Shown here: positions 17,953-28,720 of the stretch, piece after piece
Position numbering within the stretch: the first letter of the stretch is position 1
Layout: every line of letters starts with the position of its first letter
The notes under the pieces: model-generated
The model's input: the letters and a program-made list of their open reading frames with translations, nothing else
Database searches by the model: none
What the model was told of the DNA's origin: nothing
Assembly: GCF_015291645.1 (NCBI RefSeq)
Contig: NZ_CP030055.1
Coordinates: forward strand, 3,472,001-3,536,000
Direction: 5' to 3'
Source of the DNA: Bradyrhizobium sp. CCBAU 53340
Lineage (GTDB): Bacteria; Pseudomonadota; Alphaproteobacteria; Rhizobiales; Xanthobacteraceae
Length of the DNA: 64,000 nucleotides
Translations under genes and position numbers: made by a program

Positions 17953-18393
17953 TCAAAACTTCACTGCAAGCAACACCGCGCCGGCGCCGATCATGCCGAT
18001 CCCGATCCAGCCCTGCGCGGACGGCCGCTCGCCGAGAAAGGCGAACGCGAACAATGCGACCAGCACGACGCTGAGCTTGTCGATCGGCGCCACCAGCGTC
18101 GCGGGGCCAAGCTTCAGCGCGCGGAAGTAACAAAGCCATGATGCGCCGGTGGCGAGCCCTGACAGCACGAGGAACAGCCAGGTCGTCGAGGAGACCATTG
18201 AGGGCGCGACGAACTGTCCGGTGAAGAACAGCAGCAGGGAGAAGGCGAGCAGCACCACGATGGTGCGGATGAAGGTGGCGAGGTCGGGACTGATGTTCTC
18301 GACGCCCACCTTGGCGAAGATCGCAGTCAGCGCAGCGAAGCAGGCCGAGAGCAGCGCCCAAGTCTGCCAGGCGGAGAAGAGGGCGGGTTTCAT
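17953..18393 (-). CDS. EamA/SMR-like transporter, half-size
   Basis: A 146-residue protein with five hydrophobic segments. It corresponds to a single EamA unit rather than the usual two (about 300 residues), so it probably works as a dimer like the YdcZ or SMR proteins. Motifs are WALLSACFAALTAIFAKVG at the start, and GPATLVAPIDKLSVVLVA before the last segments. The substrate is unknown. It lies 53 bases upstream of the ArsB-like gene on the same strand. Confidence 0.85.
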   Translation of the reverse strand: MKPALFSAWQTWALLSACFAALTAIFAKVGVENISPDLATFIRTIVVLLAFSLLLFFTGQFVAPSMVSSTTWLFLVLSGLATGASWLCYFRALKLGPATLVAPIDKLSVVLVALFAFAFLGERPSAQGWIGIGMIGAGAVLLAVKF

Positions 18394-18481
18394 GGGGGAG
18401 TATCTTAGCCGTGCAGTTGTCGTTATGAGGGTAAGTCCAGCCTAGCATTCCGCCTTCGCTGGGACGACTGTAGAGAGGTAC

Positions 18482-20959
18482 TCACCTTACCACCGACAGC
18501 TTCTCGGTGATCGCCTTGCGCAGGATTCGCGAGAGCGATTCCACTGAATATGGCTTCTGAATCAGCTCGAAGCCGCGATGGGCGCTTTCGGCGAGCACGT
18601 TGCTGTAGCCGGAGGTGAGCACGACGGGCAGGCCCGGATAGCGCTCGCGGATGATGCCGGCGAGCTCGACGCCGTTCATGCCGGGCATGATCACGTCGGA
18701 GAACACGAGGTCGACCGCGAATTCGTTCTCGCCGAGGATGGCCAGCGCGGCATTGGCGTTGGCGACGCGGCGGGTGACGTAACCGAGGTCTTCCAGAAGC
18801 TCGGTCGAGAACTGGCCGACATCGTCATTGTCCTCGACCACGAGCACGCGATAGCCGCGCCCTGTGGTGGCGGCCTCGCTGGTCAGCGCCGCCGCGTCCT
18901 TCTCGGCAACGGGGCTCTGCGCCTGCGGCAGATAAATGGTGAAGGTCGCGCCTTGGCCTTCCGTGCTCGTTACCGCGATATCGCCGTCGGACTGCTTTGC
19001 GAAGCCAAAGGCCTGGCTGAGGCCAAGGCCGGTGCCCTTGCCGACCTCCTTGGTGGTGAAGAACGGCTCGAAGATGGCATCGATGTTCTCAGGCGCGATG
19101 CCGCTGCCGGTATCGGCGACCGAGATCGCGACATAGTCGCCGCTGCGCGCCGACTGTGCCCGCAGGTTCGGGATGCCGTGGACCTTGCGCACTGAAATGG
19201 TGAGGCGGCCTTCGTCGTGCATGGCGTCGCGGGCGTTGATGGCGAGGTTGATCAGCGCGGTCTCGAACTGGGCGATGTCGGCGACGGTGTAGCAGTCGGC
19301 ATCGTCGATCTCGACCACGATCTCGATGCGGCCGCCGACCAGTGGGCGGACCAGCTGTGCCACGCCCTCGACCTGGCTACCGACGTTGAAGATTTGCGGC
19401 TTCAGCGGTTGCCGGCGCGCGAACGCCAGCAGCTGCGCGGTCAGCTTGGAGGCGCGCTCGACGGTGTCGGAGATGGCGTCGACATAGCGGCGGCGGCGCT
19501 CCTCCGGCAGCTCGCGGCGGCGCAGGAAGTCGGTTGCCGAGCGGATGATGGTGAGGAGGTTGTTGAAGTCGTGCGCGACGCCGCCGGTGAGCTGGCCGAT
19601 CGCCTCCATCTTCTGCGACTGCCGCAGCGCTTCCTCGCCGAGGCGGCGCTCGGTGATGTCGACGGCCTCGGGCACCGCGCCGGTGATGTTGCCGTGGCGG
19701 TCGAGCACCGGGCGCATGCCGAACTCGAAATCGCGCTCGCCGATCGGCAGGCGCAGCCGCATCTCCAGCCGCACCGCTTCGCCTTTCAGCACGGTGTCGA
19801 AGGCTTCGCGCACGGCGGCGCCCATGCCCGGTGTGCCGGTGAACCAGGGCGTGTCCCAGAACGGCTTTCCGATTACGTCCGAAGAGCTCGCCTTGATGCC
19901 GTCGAGCGCGGTCCTGTTGGCGTAGAGCAGTTCGCTCTTCAGATTGACCAGGCCTTGATACTGGTTGCTGGTCTCCAGGATCGCGCGCAGCCGCGCCTCG
20001 TTGGATTCGAGCTCGGCGGTGCGCTCGGCGATACGCTCTTCCAGCGTCTCGTTGATGCGCCGGAGCTCGATCTCGGCCTGCTTGGCGACGGTGATGTCGT
20101 GGGCGACGCCGATGAAGCCGATATGCTTGCCGGTCGGATCCCAGCGCGGCTGCGATTCCGAGCGCAGCCAGCGCCATTCGCCGGATGCATTCTTGTAGCG
20201 CGCTTCCAGCACGAACGGCTTGAGCGAAGCTTCGCCCTGCACCGATTGCTGCAGGACATGCGGCAGGTCGTCGGGATGCAGCACCTTGCGCCAGTCGAAG
20301 GCGATGGCCTGATCGTAGGGCAGGCCGACGAAGTCGACATAGGCCTGGTTGGCGAAGGAGCGCGTGCGGTCGAGCTTGGTCACCCAGATCGGCACCGGCG
20401 CACTGTCTGCGATCAACCGGAAACGTTCTTCGCTCTCGCGCAAGGTCTCGCGAGCGAGCATCTGGTCGGTAATGTCGAAGTCGGCGCCTACGAGGCGGAG
20501 TGCGCGGCCGTTCTTGTCGCGCTCGATCTTGGCGACGACGCGGATCCAGCGCATCTCGCGGTCGCTCGATCGTATGATGCGGTACTCGTCGGAATAATCG
20601 TCGCTCGCGCCCTTCAGAGTGTCGAAGAGGTGCTTGACCGTCCGCTGGCGGTCCTCCGGGTGAATCCTGGCGACCCAATCCTCGTAGGTTTCGCCGGTTG
20701 ATTCGGGGGGCAGGCCATGCACCAGCAGATATTCCGGCGAGCGGCGGTTCTTGAAGCCTTCGCGGAAGTCGATCTCGAGCCCGCCGACCTTGCCGATCCG
20801 CTGGATGCGCGCGAGCTCGGCCTCGCGCTCCTGCAGCGCGCGATAGGCATTGTCGCGCTCGCGCGCGATTTCTTCGAGGTGCTGGCGCAGCCGTTCGGCG
20901 GCGATGGTCTCGGGCAAAGGATCGTTCAAGGTGTCGGCCGTTGTCATGCGGGTGCGCAC
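18482..20959 (-). CDS. Hybrid sensor histidine kinase with three PAS domains and C-terminal receiver
   Basis: 825 residues, no membrane segment, so cytoplasmic. PAS domains with PAC motifs lie at about 55-165, 175-295 and 320-440, joined by short coiled-coil stretches (ELRRINETLEERIAERTAEL). The HisKA box [15 protein letters not shown] has His463; the ATPase follows ([26 protein letters not shown]). The receiver at about 704-820 has phospho-acceptor Asp755 (LVFSDVIMPG). A second ATG at 20947 (MTTADT) could also be the start. Kinase and receiver are in one chain and no separate regulator is next to it. Confidence 0.92.
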   Translation of the reverse strand: MRTRMTTADTLNDPLPETIAAERLRQHLEEIARERDNAYRALQEREAELARIQRIGKVGGLEIDFREGFKNRRSPEYLLVHGLPPESTGETYEDWVARIHPEDRQRTVKHLFDTLKGASDDYSDEYRIIRSSDREMRWIRVVAKIERDKNGRALRLVGADFDITDQMLARETLRESEERFRLIADSAPVPIWVTKLDRTRSFANQAYVDFVGLPYDQAIAFDWRKVLHPDDLPHVLQQSVQGEASLKPFVLEARYKNASGEWRWLRSESQPRWDPTGKHIGFIGVAHDITVAKQAEIELRRINETLEERIAERTAELESNEARLRAILETSNQYQGLVNLKSELLYANRTALDGIKASSSDVIGKPFWDTPWFTGTPGMGAAVREAFDTVLKGEAVRLEMRLRLPIGERDFEFGMRPVLDRHGNITGAVPEAVDITERRLGEEALRQSQKMEAIGQLTGGVAHDFNNLLTIIRSATDFLRRRELPEERRRRYVDAISDTVERASKLTAQLLAFARRQPLKPQIFNVGSQVEGVAQLVRPLVGGRIEIVVEIDDADCYTVADIAQFETALINLAINARDAMHDEGRLTISVRKVHGIPNLRAQSARSGDYVAISVADTGSGIAPENIDAIFEPFFTTKEVGKGTGLGLSQAFGFAKQSDGDIAVTSTEGQGATFTIYLPQAQSPVAEKDAAALTSEAATTGRGYRVLVVEDNDDVGQFSTELLEDLGYVTRRVANANAALAILGENEFAVDLVFSDVIMPGMNGVELAGIIRERYPGLPVVLTSGYSNVLAESAHRGFELIQKPYSVESLSRILRKAITEKLSVVR

Positions 20960-21170
20960 GTGCCGGATCGATATTCACACAGACAGGGCGTGATGGCTAT
21001 CGCCTGGGAGGGAAATCTGCAACGGCCGCCGCAACCCGGTGCGACGGGGTGTAAACCAATATCGGGACTGGCTATTTGTTCCTGAAGAAGGAACGATGAG
21101 CCCTCGGCGCGCGTATCTGCGAGGCGCCCCAACTGATATTCGAAACGCTCCTTTCTCAAGAGGTTCAAGC

Positions 21171-22241
21171 TTGAAGCTCTTTGTCTGCCAGGATTGCGGC
21201 AATGTCCTCTATTTCGAGAACCGCGCCTGCGAACGCTGCGGCCACCGGGTCGCATTCCTGCCGGAGAAGGAGACGATGTCGGCGATCGAGCCTGACGGGG
21301 AGGGCTGGAAGGCGCTTGCTGACAAGGGCGAGAGCCGGATGTTGTGCCGCAATGCTGGGTACGACGCCTGCAACTGGCTGACGGATGCTAGCGATACCAC
21401 CGGCTATTGCCGCGCCTGCCGCCACAACGGCATCGTGCCCGATCTCTCCGACGCCGCGCAGCTCGCCGGCTGGCGCGAGCTGGAGGTGGCAAAACACCGG
21501 CTTTTCTATTCCCTGATCCGCTGGAAACTGCCGCTCCAGACCCGGCAGGACGACCCCGAGCACGGGCTGATCTTCAATTTCCTCGCCGACGATCCGAGCA
21601 CGGGGCAAAAGATCATGACCGGCCATGACAACGGCCTGATCACGATCGCGCTCACCGAGACTGACACGATCGAGCGCGAGCGGCGCAGGCTCGAGATGGG
21701 CGAGCCCTACCGTACGCTGCTCGGGCATTTCCGCCACGAGGTTGGTCACTATTTCTGGGACGTGCTGGTGCGCGATGGCGGCAAGCTGGACGAATGCCGC
21801 GCCATGTTCGGCGACGATTCAGGCGATTATGGCGAGGCCCTGCAACGCCATTATGCCGAAGGCGCCCCGCCGGACTGGCAGCAGAATTTCGTGTCGGCCT
21901 ATGCCACCATGCACCCCTGGGAAGACTTCGCCGAGACCTTTGCGCACTACCTCCACATCGTCGACACCCTGGAGATGGCTGGCGAGTTCGGCATGGAGGT
22001 GCGCCCCAAGGTCGACCGCGACGGCGAGCTGACAACGCGGATCCGGTTCAATCCCTATCAGTCAAAGGACGTCCAGACGCTCGTCGACGCATGGCTGCCC
22101 TTCACCTTCGCCATGAACAGCGTCAACCGCGCCATGGGCGCTCGCGACCTCTATCCCTTCATCCTGTCGCCTGCGGTGGTCGCCAAACTGGGCTTCGTTC
22201 ACGAGCTGGTCCGGGGCGAAGCCAGGGCCGGACGCCGATAA
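21171..22241 (+). CDS. Zinc-ribbon plus zinc-dependent metallopeptidase-like protein (TTG start)
   Basis: 356 residues from TTG at 21171, chosen because AAGAGG lies 7 bases before it and the protein then opens KLFVCQDCGN, the usual start of this family. Four cysteines (6, 9, 20, 23) form an N-terminal zinc ribbon and a second Cys cluster lies around 59-82. The HExxH motif is HEVGH (189-193) with a further HPWEDFAETFAHYLH downstream likely giving the third ligand. It belongs to the putative zinc-binding metallopeptidase family. The substrate is unknown and it stands alone. Confidence 0.85.
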   Translation: MKLFVCQDCGNVLYFENRACERCGHRVAFLPEKETMSAIEPDGEGWKALADKGESRMLCRNAGYDACNWLTDASDTTGYCRACRHNGIVPDLSDAAQLAGWRELEVAKHRLFYSLIRWKLPLQTRQDDPEHGLIFNFLADDPSTGQKIMTGHDNGLITIALTETDTIERERRRLEMGEPYRTLLGHFRHEVGHYFWDVLVRDGGKLDECRAMFGDDSGDYGEALQRHYAEGAPPDWQQNFVSAYATMHPWEDFAETFAHYLHIVDTLEMAGEFGMEVRPKVDRDGELTTRIRFNPYQSKDVQTLVDAWLPFTFAMNSVNRAMGARDLYPFILSPAVVAKLGFVHELVRGEARAGRR

Positions 22242-22430
22242 GGCCAGCTTTTGGGTGTCGATAAGCCGCGCAGCGGCAGCCGGGCTCCGTCTGGTACGCC
22301 AGTGCCGAGGCGGATTTAGACCGTTGCCTCCGGCCCATTTTGCTGTACCACGACAGGATACGGCCCCGTCCGGTCGGCCCGCCAAGGCCCCGGGAGGGGT
22401 CCCGCCCAAGGGACGAAGCTCAAGAAAATC

Positions 22431-24446
<2,016 letters not shown>

Positions 24447-24486
24447 GGCATGCTGGTGGGGCCCTTAGCCGGGCCTCACGACCGCT

Positions 24487-24564
24487 GTCATTGCGAGCGC
24501 AGCGAAGCAATCCAGACTGCCGCCGCGGAAAGATTCTGGATTGCTTCGCTGCGCTCGCAATGAC
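24487..24564. repeat. Perfect 30-bp inverted repeat, Bradyrhizobium-type interspersed element
   Basis: Arms 24487-24516 and 24535-24564 are exact reverse complements (30 of 30) around an 18-base loop. The outer end reads GTCATTGCGAGCGCAGCGAA. This matches a palindromic repeat that I recall as widespread in Bradyrhizobium intergenic DNA. It lies 41 bases after the pccA stop and could form a very stable hairpin that ends or protects the transcript. Confidence 0.8.
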
Positions 24565-24605
24565 CGAGTATGTTGCGGCTGCGTCGCAACAATTGAGAGA
24601 GCATC

Positions 24606-25472
24606 ATGGCCTTTCGTTCCCGCCGCGAGAAACTGCGATTGATCCTGTCGGGCGCAACTTGCGTCCATCCCGGCTCGGTCTATGACGCGATCTCGATCCG
24701 CATCGCCGAGGATCTCGGCTTTCCGCTCGGCATGTTCGGCGGCTCGGTAGCTTCGCTCGCGGTGCTCGGCGACCCCGACGTCACGCTGATCACGCTCACC
24801 GAACTCGCCGAGCAGATGCGGCGGATGTCACGCGCCGCGACCCTGCCGGTGCTGGTCGATGCCGATCACGGCTATGGCAATGCGCTCAACGTGCGTCGCA
24901 CGGTGCAGGAGCTGGAGACGGCGGGCGCCGCCGGCCTCACCATCGAGGATACACTGCTGCCGGCGGCCTTTGGCGAGGCGAAGGCGCAGCTGATCTCGCT
25001 GGAGGAGGGCGTCGGCAAGATGAAAGCCGCGCTCGATGGCCGCGCCGATCCTTCGCTGGTCATCATGGGCCGCACCGGCGCCGCCTCGATCACCTCGATC
25101 GAGGATGCAATCAAGCGTGCGAGGGCCTATGAGGCCGTTGGTGTCGATGCGCTGTTCTTTACCGGCATCAAGTCGCGCGCCGAGCTTGAGGCGATCGCGT
25201 CCGCCACGCGTCTGCCGATCGTGCTCGGCGGTGCGCCGGACGAATTGAACGCGATCGATTATCTCCAGAGCCAGCGCGTGCGCATCGCGCTCCAGGGCCA
25301 CGCCCCGATCGCGGCGGCGACGCAGGCGGTTTACGAGGTGCAGAAGGCGCTGCGCGAGGGCATGCCGCCGAAAGCGCTGAAGGGACTGGCGTCGGCAGAG
25401 CTGACCAGTCGCATCATGCGCGACGCCGAAGTCAAAGTGCGCAACGCTGATTTTCTCGGGCTGAAGCCATGA
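24606..25472 (+). CDS. Isocitrate lyase/PEP mutase family protein, probable oxaloacetate decarboxylase
   Basis: A 288-residue TIM-barrel enzyme. [11 protein letters not shown] carries the metal-binding aspartates, and the region [14 protein letters not shown] replaces the K(K/R)CGH loop of true isocitrate lyases, as in the oxaloacetate decarboxylase subgroup described in Pseudomonas. It would convert oxaloacetate to pyruvate. It shares a 4-base ATGA overlap with the acylphosphatase gene, so the two are one transcript. The reaction is by family resemblance only. Confidence 0.82.
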   Translation: MAFRSRREKLRLILSGATCVHPGSVYDAISIRIAEDLGFPLGMFGGSVASLAVLGDPDVTLITLTELAEQMRRMSRAATLPVLVDADHGYGNALNVRRTVQELETAGAAGLTIEDTLLPAAFGEAKAQLISLEEGVGKMKAALDGRADPSLVIMGRTGAASITSIEDAIKRARAYEAVGVDALFFTGIKSRAELEAIASATRLPIVLGGAPDELNAIDYLQSQRVRIALQGHAPIAAATQAVYEVQKALREGMPPKALKGLASAELTSRIMRDAEVKVRNADFLGLKP

Positions 25473-25768
25473 GCCGGGCGATCCTCCAGGTCATGATCCG
25501 CGGGCACGTCCAGGGCGTCGGCTATCGCGCCTGGGTCGAATGCCAGGCGACCGCGAGCGGTCTCGAGGGCTGGGTCCGCAACCGCCGCGACGGCAGCGTG
25601 GAAGCGCTGTTCGCCGGCGCGCCGAAGCATGTCGCGGACATGGTCGCGCTGTGCCGTCATGGTCCGCCATCCTCGCGCGTCGATAGCGTGACGAGTGAGA
25701 CGGCAAGTGCGGACGAACTGAATCTGCGCAGGGCAGGGGAAGCATTCTCGGTGTTGCCGACGGTGTAG
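25469..25768 (+). CDS. Acylphosphatase
   Basis: 99 residues, the usual size. The phosphate-binding loop is [10 protein letters not shown] with catalytic Arg20, and the catalytic Asn38 lies in [12 protein letters not shown]. It hydrolyses acyl phosphates such as acetyl phosphate or 1,3-bisphosphoglycerate in the cytoplasm. Its start overlaps the stop of the oxaloacetate-decarboxylase-like gene by 4 bases. Confidence 0.93.
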   Translation: MSRAILQVMIRGHVQGVGYRAWVECQATASGLEGWVRNRRDGSVEALFAGAPKHVADMVALCRHGPPSSRVDSVTSETASADELNLRRAGEAFSVLPTV

Positions 25769-25803
25769 GTGTGCCCTGTGCGCGCTGGCACAGGCCGCGG
25801 TCT

Positions 25804-27327
25804 TCACCTCGTCGGCAGTTTCGAAATCGCTTCGCTGAGCTCGTGGATCTCATACGGCTTGCGCAGGATCGGGAAATCACCGTGCACGCCGGCGGCGGCT
25901 TCGCTGTAGCCGGTGGCGAGCAGGATCGGCAGGTCGGGGCGGATCTGGCGCAGACGGTGGGCGAGGTCGAGCCCGTCCATCTTGCCGGGCATGACGATGT
26001 CGGAGAACACGAAGTCGACTCCGTTGTTCTCGAGCTCGCGCAGCGCGGATTCGGCGTCCGCGACCCGGCGCACGCGGTAACCGAGCTGCTCCAAAAGGCC
26101 GATGCTGACGAGCGCGACGTCGGGATTGTCCTCGACCAGCAGCACCGTGCCGCTGCCGCGCAGCGGCGTCGTCTCGGAGGCCTCGCTCGACGCGGTCGCG
26201 GTTTCGCGCGGCAGCAGGATGGTGAACGTCGTGCCCTTGCCGAGCTCGCTTGCGACCTTCACCGTGCCGCCCGCCTGATGCGCAAAGCCGTGCACCTGCG
26301 ACAGTCCGAGACCGGTGCCTTTGCCGACCGGTTTCGTCGTGAAGAACGGCTCGAAGATCTTGTCGACGACGTCGGAGGGGATGCCGAGCCCGGTATCGGC
26401 GACGGCGATGGCGACGAATTCGCCGCTGTGGAACGGATCGTCCAGGACAGTGTTATGCGCGCCGATCGTCACGGTGCCGCCGTCTGGCATCGCATCGCGC
26501 GCGTTGATGACGAGGTTGAGCAGAGCCGTCTCGAACTCGGAAACGTCGGCCTTGACCGGCCAGACCTCGCGCTCGATGTCGAAGGCGAGATGAACGGCGC
26601 TGCCTACGCCGGCGTGAAGCACCTCGCGGATCGCCTCGATACGCGCGCCGAAATGGATCGCCTGCGGATTGACGCTTTGCCGCCGCGCGAAAGACAGCAG
26701 CTGTCCCGTCAGCGCGGCGCCGCGCTTGGTGGCAGTCTCGATCGCCAAGATCGCGCGCTGCAGCCTGGACTCGTCGGGATCGCCCTTCTTCAGGACGTGA
26801 AGGCTGCCGCTGATGATCATCAGCAAATTGTTGAAGTCGTGCGCGACGCCGCCGGTGAGCTGGCCGAGCGCATCGAACTTCTGCGACTCTGCGAGCTGTC
26901 TCTGCATTGCCTCGAGCTTGAGCTGGGTGTTGCGGCGCTCGGTGATGTCGCGGGTGATCTTGGCGAAGCCGACGAGGGTGCCGTCCTCGTAGATCGGGTC
27001 GATCACGACGCTGGCCCAGAAGAAGGTGCCGTCCTTGCGGACCCGCCAGCCTTCCTCCTCGTAGCGGCCCTGATCCCGCGCGATGCCGAGCGCACGGGCA
27101 GGCTTGCCGTTGGCGCGGTCGGTCTCGGTGTAAAAGCGCGAGAAATGCTGGCCCAGGATCTCTTGGGGCGAATAGCCTTTGATCCGTTCGCCGCCGATGT
27201 TCCAGCTCGTGATGGTCCCGTTGGGGTCGAGCATATAGAGCGCGTAGTCCGCGACTCCCTCCACCAACAGCCGGAAACTCCGCTCGCTTTCGAACAAGTC
27301 TCTCTGTTGACTGGACTTTTTGACCAT
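25804..27327 (-). CDS. PAS hybrid sensor histidine kinase with receiver domain
   Basis: 507 residues, soluble. One PAS/PAC domain at about 15-132 ([41 protein letters not shown]), then HisKA with His163 in [15 protein letters not shown], the ATPase domain ([28 protein letters not shown]) and a receiver with Asp443 ([10 protein letters not shown]). Its architecture is a shorter version of the 825-residue kinase nearby. An EcfG-type promoter lies directly upstream, which ties it to the general stress response. No cognate output regulator is adjacent. Confidence 0.92.
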   Translation of the reverse strand: MVKKSSQQRDLFESERSFRLLVEGVADYALYMLDPNGTITSWNIGGERIKGYSPQEILGQHFSRFYTETDRANGKPARALGIARDQGRYEEEGWRVRKDGTFFWASVVIDPIYEDGTLVGFAKITRDITERRNTQLKLEAMQRQLAESQKFDALGQLTGGVAHDFNNLLMIISGSLHVLKKGDPDESRLQRAILAIETATKRGAALTGQLLSFARRQSVNPQAIHFGARIEAIREVLHAGVGSAVHLAFDIEREVWPVKADVSEFETALLNLVINARDAMPDGGTVTIGAHNTVLDDPFHSGEFVAIAVADTGLGIPSDVVDKIFEPFFTTKPVGKGTGLGLSQVHGFAHQAGGTVKVASELGKGTTFTILLPRETATASSEASETTPLRGSGTVLLVEDNPDVALVSIGLLEQLGYRVRRVADAESALRELENNGVDFVFSDIVMPGKMDGLDLAHRLRQIRPDLPILLATGYSEAAAGVHGDFPILRKPYEIHELSEAISKLPTR

Positions 27328-27352
27328 TCCGGACCCCGCCTCGACCGTGGCA

Positions 27353-27377
27353 AACGCTCCAGACGGCGTTTGGTTCC
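27353..27377 (-). promoter_or_regulatory. EcfG-type general stress promoter for the PAS hybrid kinase
   Basis: Read on the minus strand, GGAAC (27377-27373), a 16-base spacer and CGTT (27356-27353) match the alphaproteobacterial EcfG consensus GGAAC-N16/17-CGTT exactly. The start codon is 25 bases downstream, leaving room for a short leader. The consensus is established for the PhyR-NepR-EcfG system; use here is inferred. Confidence 0.7.
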
Positions 27378-27445
27378 CGGTTCACTGGGACGTTTTTAGG
27401 CAAATAGAGCCCACGGTATGCAAGGAGCAAGGCGGCCTGCGCCAC

Positions 27446-27492
27446 TTGACAGGCAGACGTTCGTGTCAGATATTTCTGTTATGACAGAAATA
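27446..27492 (+). promoter_or_regulatory. Promoter with operator palindrome over the GbsR/MarR gene start
   Basis: TTGACA (27446-27451) and GATATT (27469-27474) are spaced 17 bases, predicting transcription from about 27480-27481, i.e. at the ATG itself. The 9-base arms TATTTCTGT (27471-27479) and ACAGAAATA (27484-27492) form a perfect inverted repeat around TATG. The repeat overlaps the -10 box and the start codon, as expected for an autorepressor. Confidence 0.6.
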
Positions 27493-28038
27493 ACCGGAAA
27501 GAAGAAACTCCCTGCCGCCGTCGAACGCTTCATCCTGCATTGGGGCGACATGGGGGATCAGTGGGGTGTCAACCGCTCGGTCAGCCAGATCCACGGGCTG
27601 CTCTATCTCGCCGAGACGCCGATGACGGCAGAGGACATCGCCGACACGCTCGGGATGGCGCGCTCCAACGTCTCCAACTCGCTGAAGGAGCTGCTCGCCT
27701 GGAACCTGATCCGGCGGGTGCCGATCCTCGGTGATCGCCGCGATCATTACGAAGCCGAGACCGACATCTGGGAGGTCGCGGCCAGGATCGCCGCGCGGCG
27801 CAAGGAACGGGAGCTCGATCCGGCGATCACCGCACTTCGGGCCTGCGTCACCGATGCCGCCGACGATCCCACCATCAATCCTGTCGCGAGCAAGCGGCTG
27901 AAGGAGATGCTCGCCTTCACCGAGCTCGCTGACCACTGGTTCATGCAGATGCTGAAAGTGCCGCGGCCGCGGCTGGTCGCCTTGATGCGGCTTGGCGAGA
28001 AGATCGCCAACCTGCTGCCGCTGGGCAAGGCCAAATAG
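27481..28038 (+). CDS. GbsR/MarR family transcriptional regulator, probably leaderless
   Basis: 185 residues from the ATG at 27481. The winged-helix domain (about 15-105) includes FILHWGDMGDQWGVNRSVSQ and ADTLGMARSNVSNSLKELL; a helical C-terminal part follows. No ribosome site lies before the ATG and the predicted transcription start falls on it. A longer frame from 27418 exists but is not needed. It heads a run of four genes with DUF4166, a DoxX-like/epimerase fusion and a small membrane protein, and probably controls them as well as itself. Confidence 0.85.
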   Translation: MTEITGKKKLPAAVERFILHWGDMGDQWGVNRSVSQIHGLLYLAETPMTAEDIADTLGMARSNVSNSLKELLAWNLIRRVPILGDRRDHYEAETDIWEVAARIAARRKERELDPAITALRACVTDAADDPTINPVASKRLKEMLAFTELADHWFMQMLKVPRPRLVALMRLGEKIANLLPLGKAK

Positions 28039-28054
28039 TTGTGAGGAGGGTGCG

Positions 28055-28720
28055 ATGACGTCGGCTCGATTATCAGGTTCAGGCGCAACTCCCTCCGCTC
28101 ACATCAAACTGCTCGACGACCGCCGCTTCCGCGCGCTGCTATCGGACGAGGATTGGGGCCGCCTGCCGCTCGCGACCTGGCGGCGCTTCTCAAAACGCGT
28201 CGCCGATGGCGATAGCGTCGTCTATGTCGGCGTCGTCGACGAGGTCGCCTTCAGCGACATCGGTTGGTGGTTCGCGCAGATCGCGCGTCTGATCGGCGGC
28301 CCGCTGCCGACCGGTCGCGACACCGGCGTGCCGATGATCGTGACCGTGACCGAGGACGGCGCGACCGGCGGCCAGACCTGGACCCGCATCTGCGCGCGCA
28401 AGCGCGGCTTTCCGCAAGTGATCCATTCTGCCAAGCGCTTCGCCGGCCCGACCGGGCTCGAGGAATATGTCGGCTTCGGCGTCTCGATGGCGCTGCGCAT
28501 CGCGGTCGAGGACGAGACGCTGACCTTCCGCAGTGCAGGCTATGGCCTGCAGCTCGGACGGCTCTGGATGCCGCTGCCGCAATGGCTCACGCCGGGCGAT
28601 CTCACGGTGACGCATCGCGATCTCGGCGAGGGCGCCTTTCGCTTCACCCTCGATGTCATTCATCCGCGTTACGGCGCGCTGATCCACCAGTCCGCCGTGT
28701 TCAGGGAGACCGTGTCATGA
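28055..28720 (+). CDS. DUF4166 domain protein
   Basis: 221 residues from the ATG at 28055, which follows GAGGAGGG. The sequence (RRFRALLSDEDWGRLP near the N-terminus, then SDIGWWFAQIARLIGGPLP) fits DUF4166, found alone or fused to saccharopine-dehydrogenase-like domains. It has no signal peptide. It overlaps the next gene by ATGA and follows the regulator by 16 bases. Function unknown; the linkage with the DoxX-like/epimerase gene recurs in other bacteria to my memory. Confidence 0.82.
   Translation: MTSARLSGSGATPSAHIKLLDDRRFRALLSDEDWGRLPLATWRRFSKRVADGDSVVYVGVVDEVAFSDIGWWFAQIARLIGGPLPTGRDTGVPMIVTVTEDGATGGQTWTRICARKRGFPQVIHSAKRFAGPTGLEEYVGFGVSMALRIAVEDETLTFRSAGYGLQLGRLWMPLPQWLTPGDLTVTHRDLGEGAFRFTLDVIHPRYGALIHQSAVFRETVS

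Noticed and set aside
21074..21116. GGAAC motif at 21090 as a third EcfG promoter
   Set aside because: The spacer is 15 bases and the second box reads CGTA, not CGTT. The GTTCC/GGAAC pair here is more simply a short hairpin.
25771..27399. Plus-strand frame of 542 codons
   Set aside because: Antisense to the PAS hybrid kinase and its EcfG promoter; no motifs.
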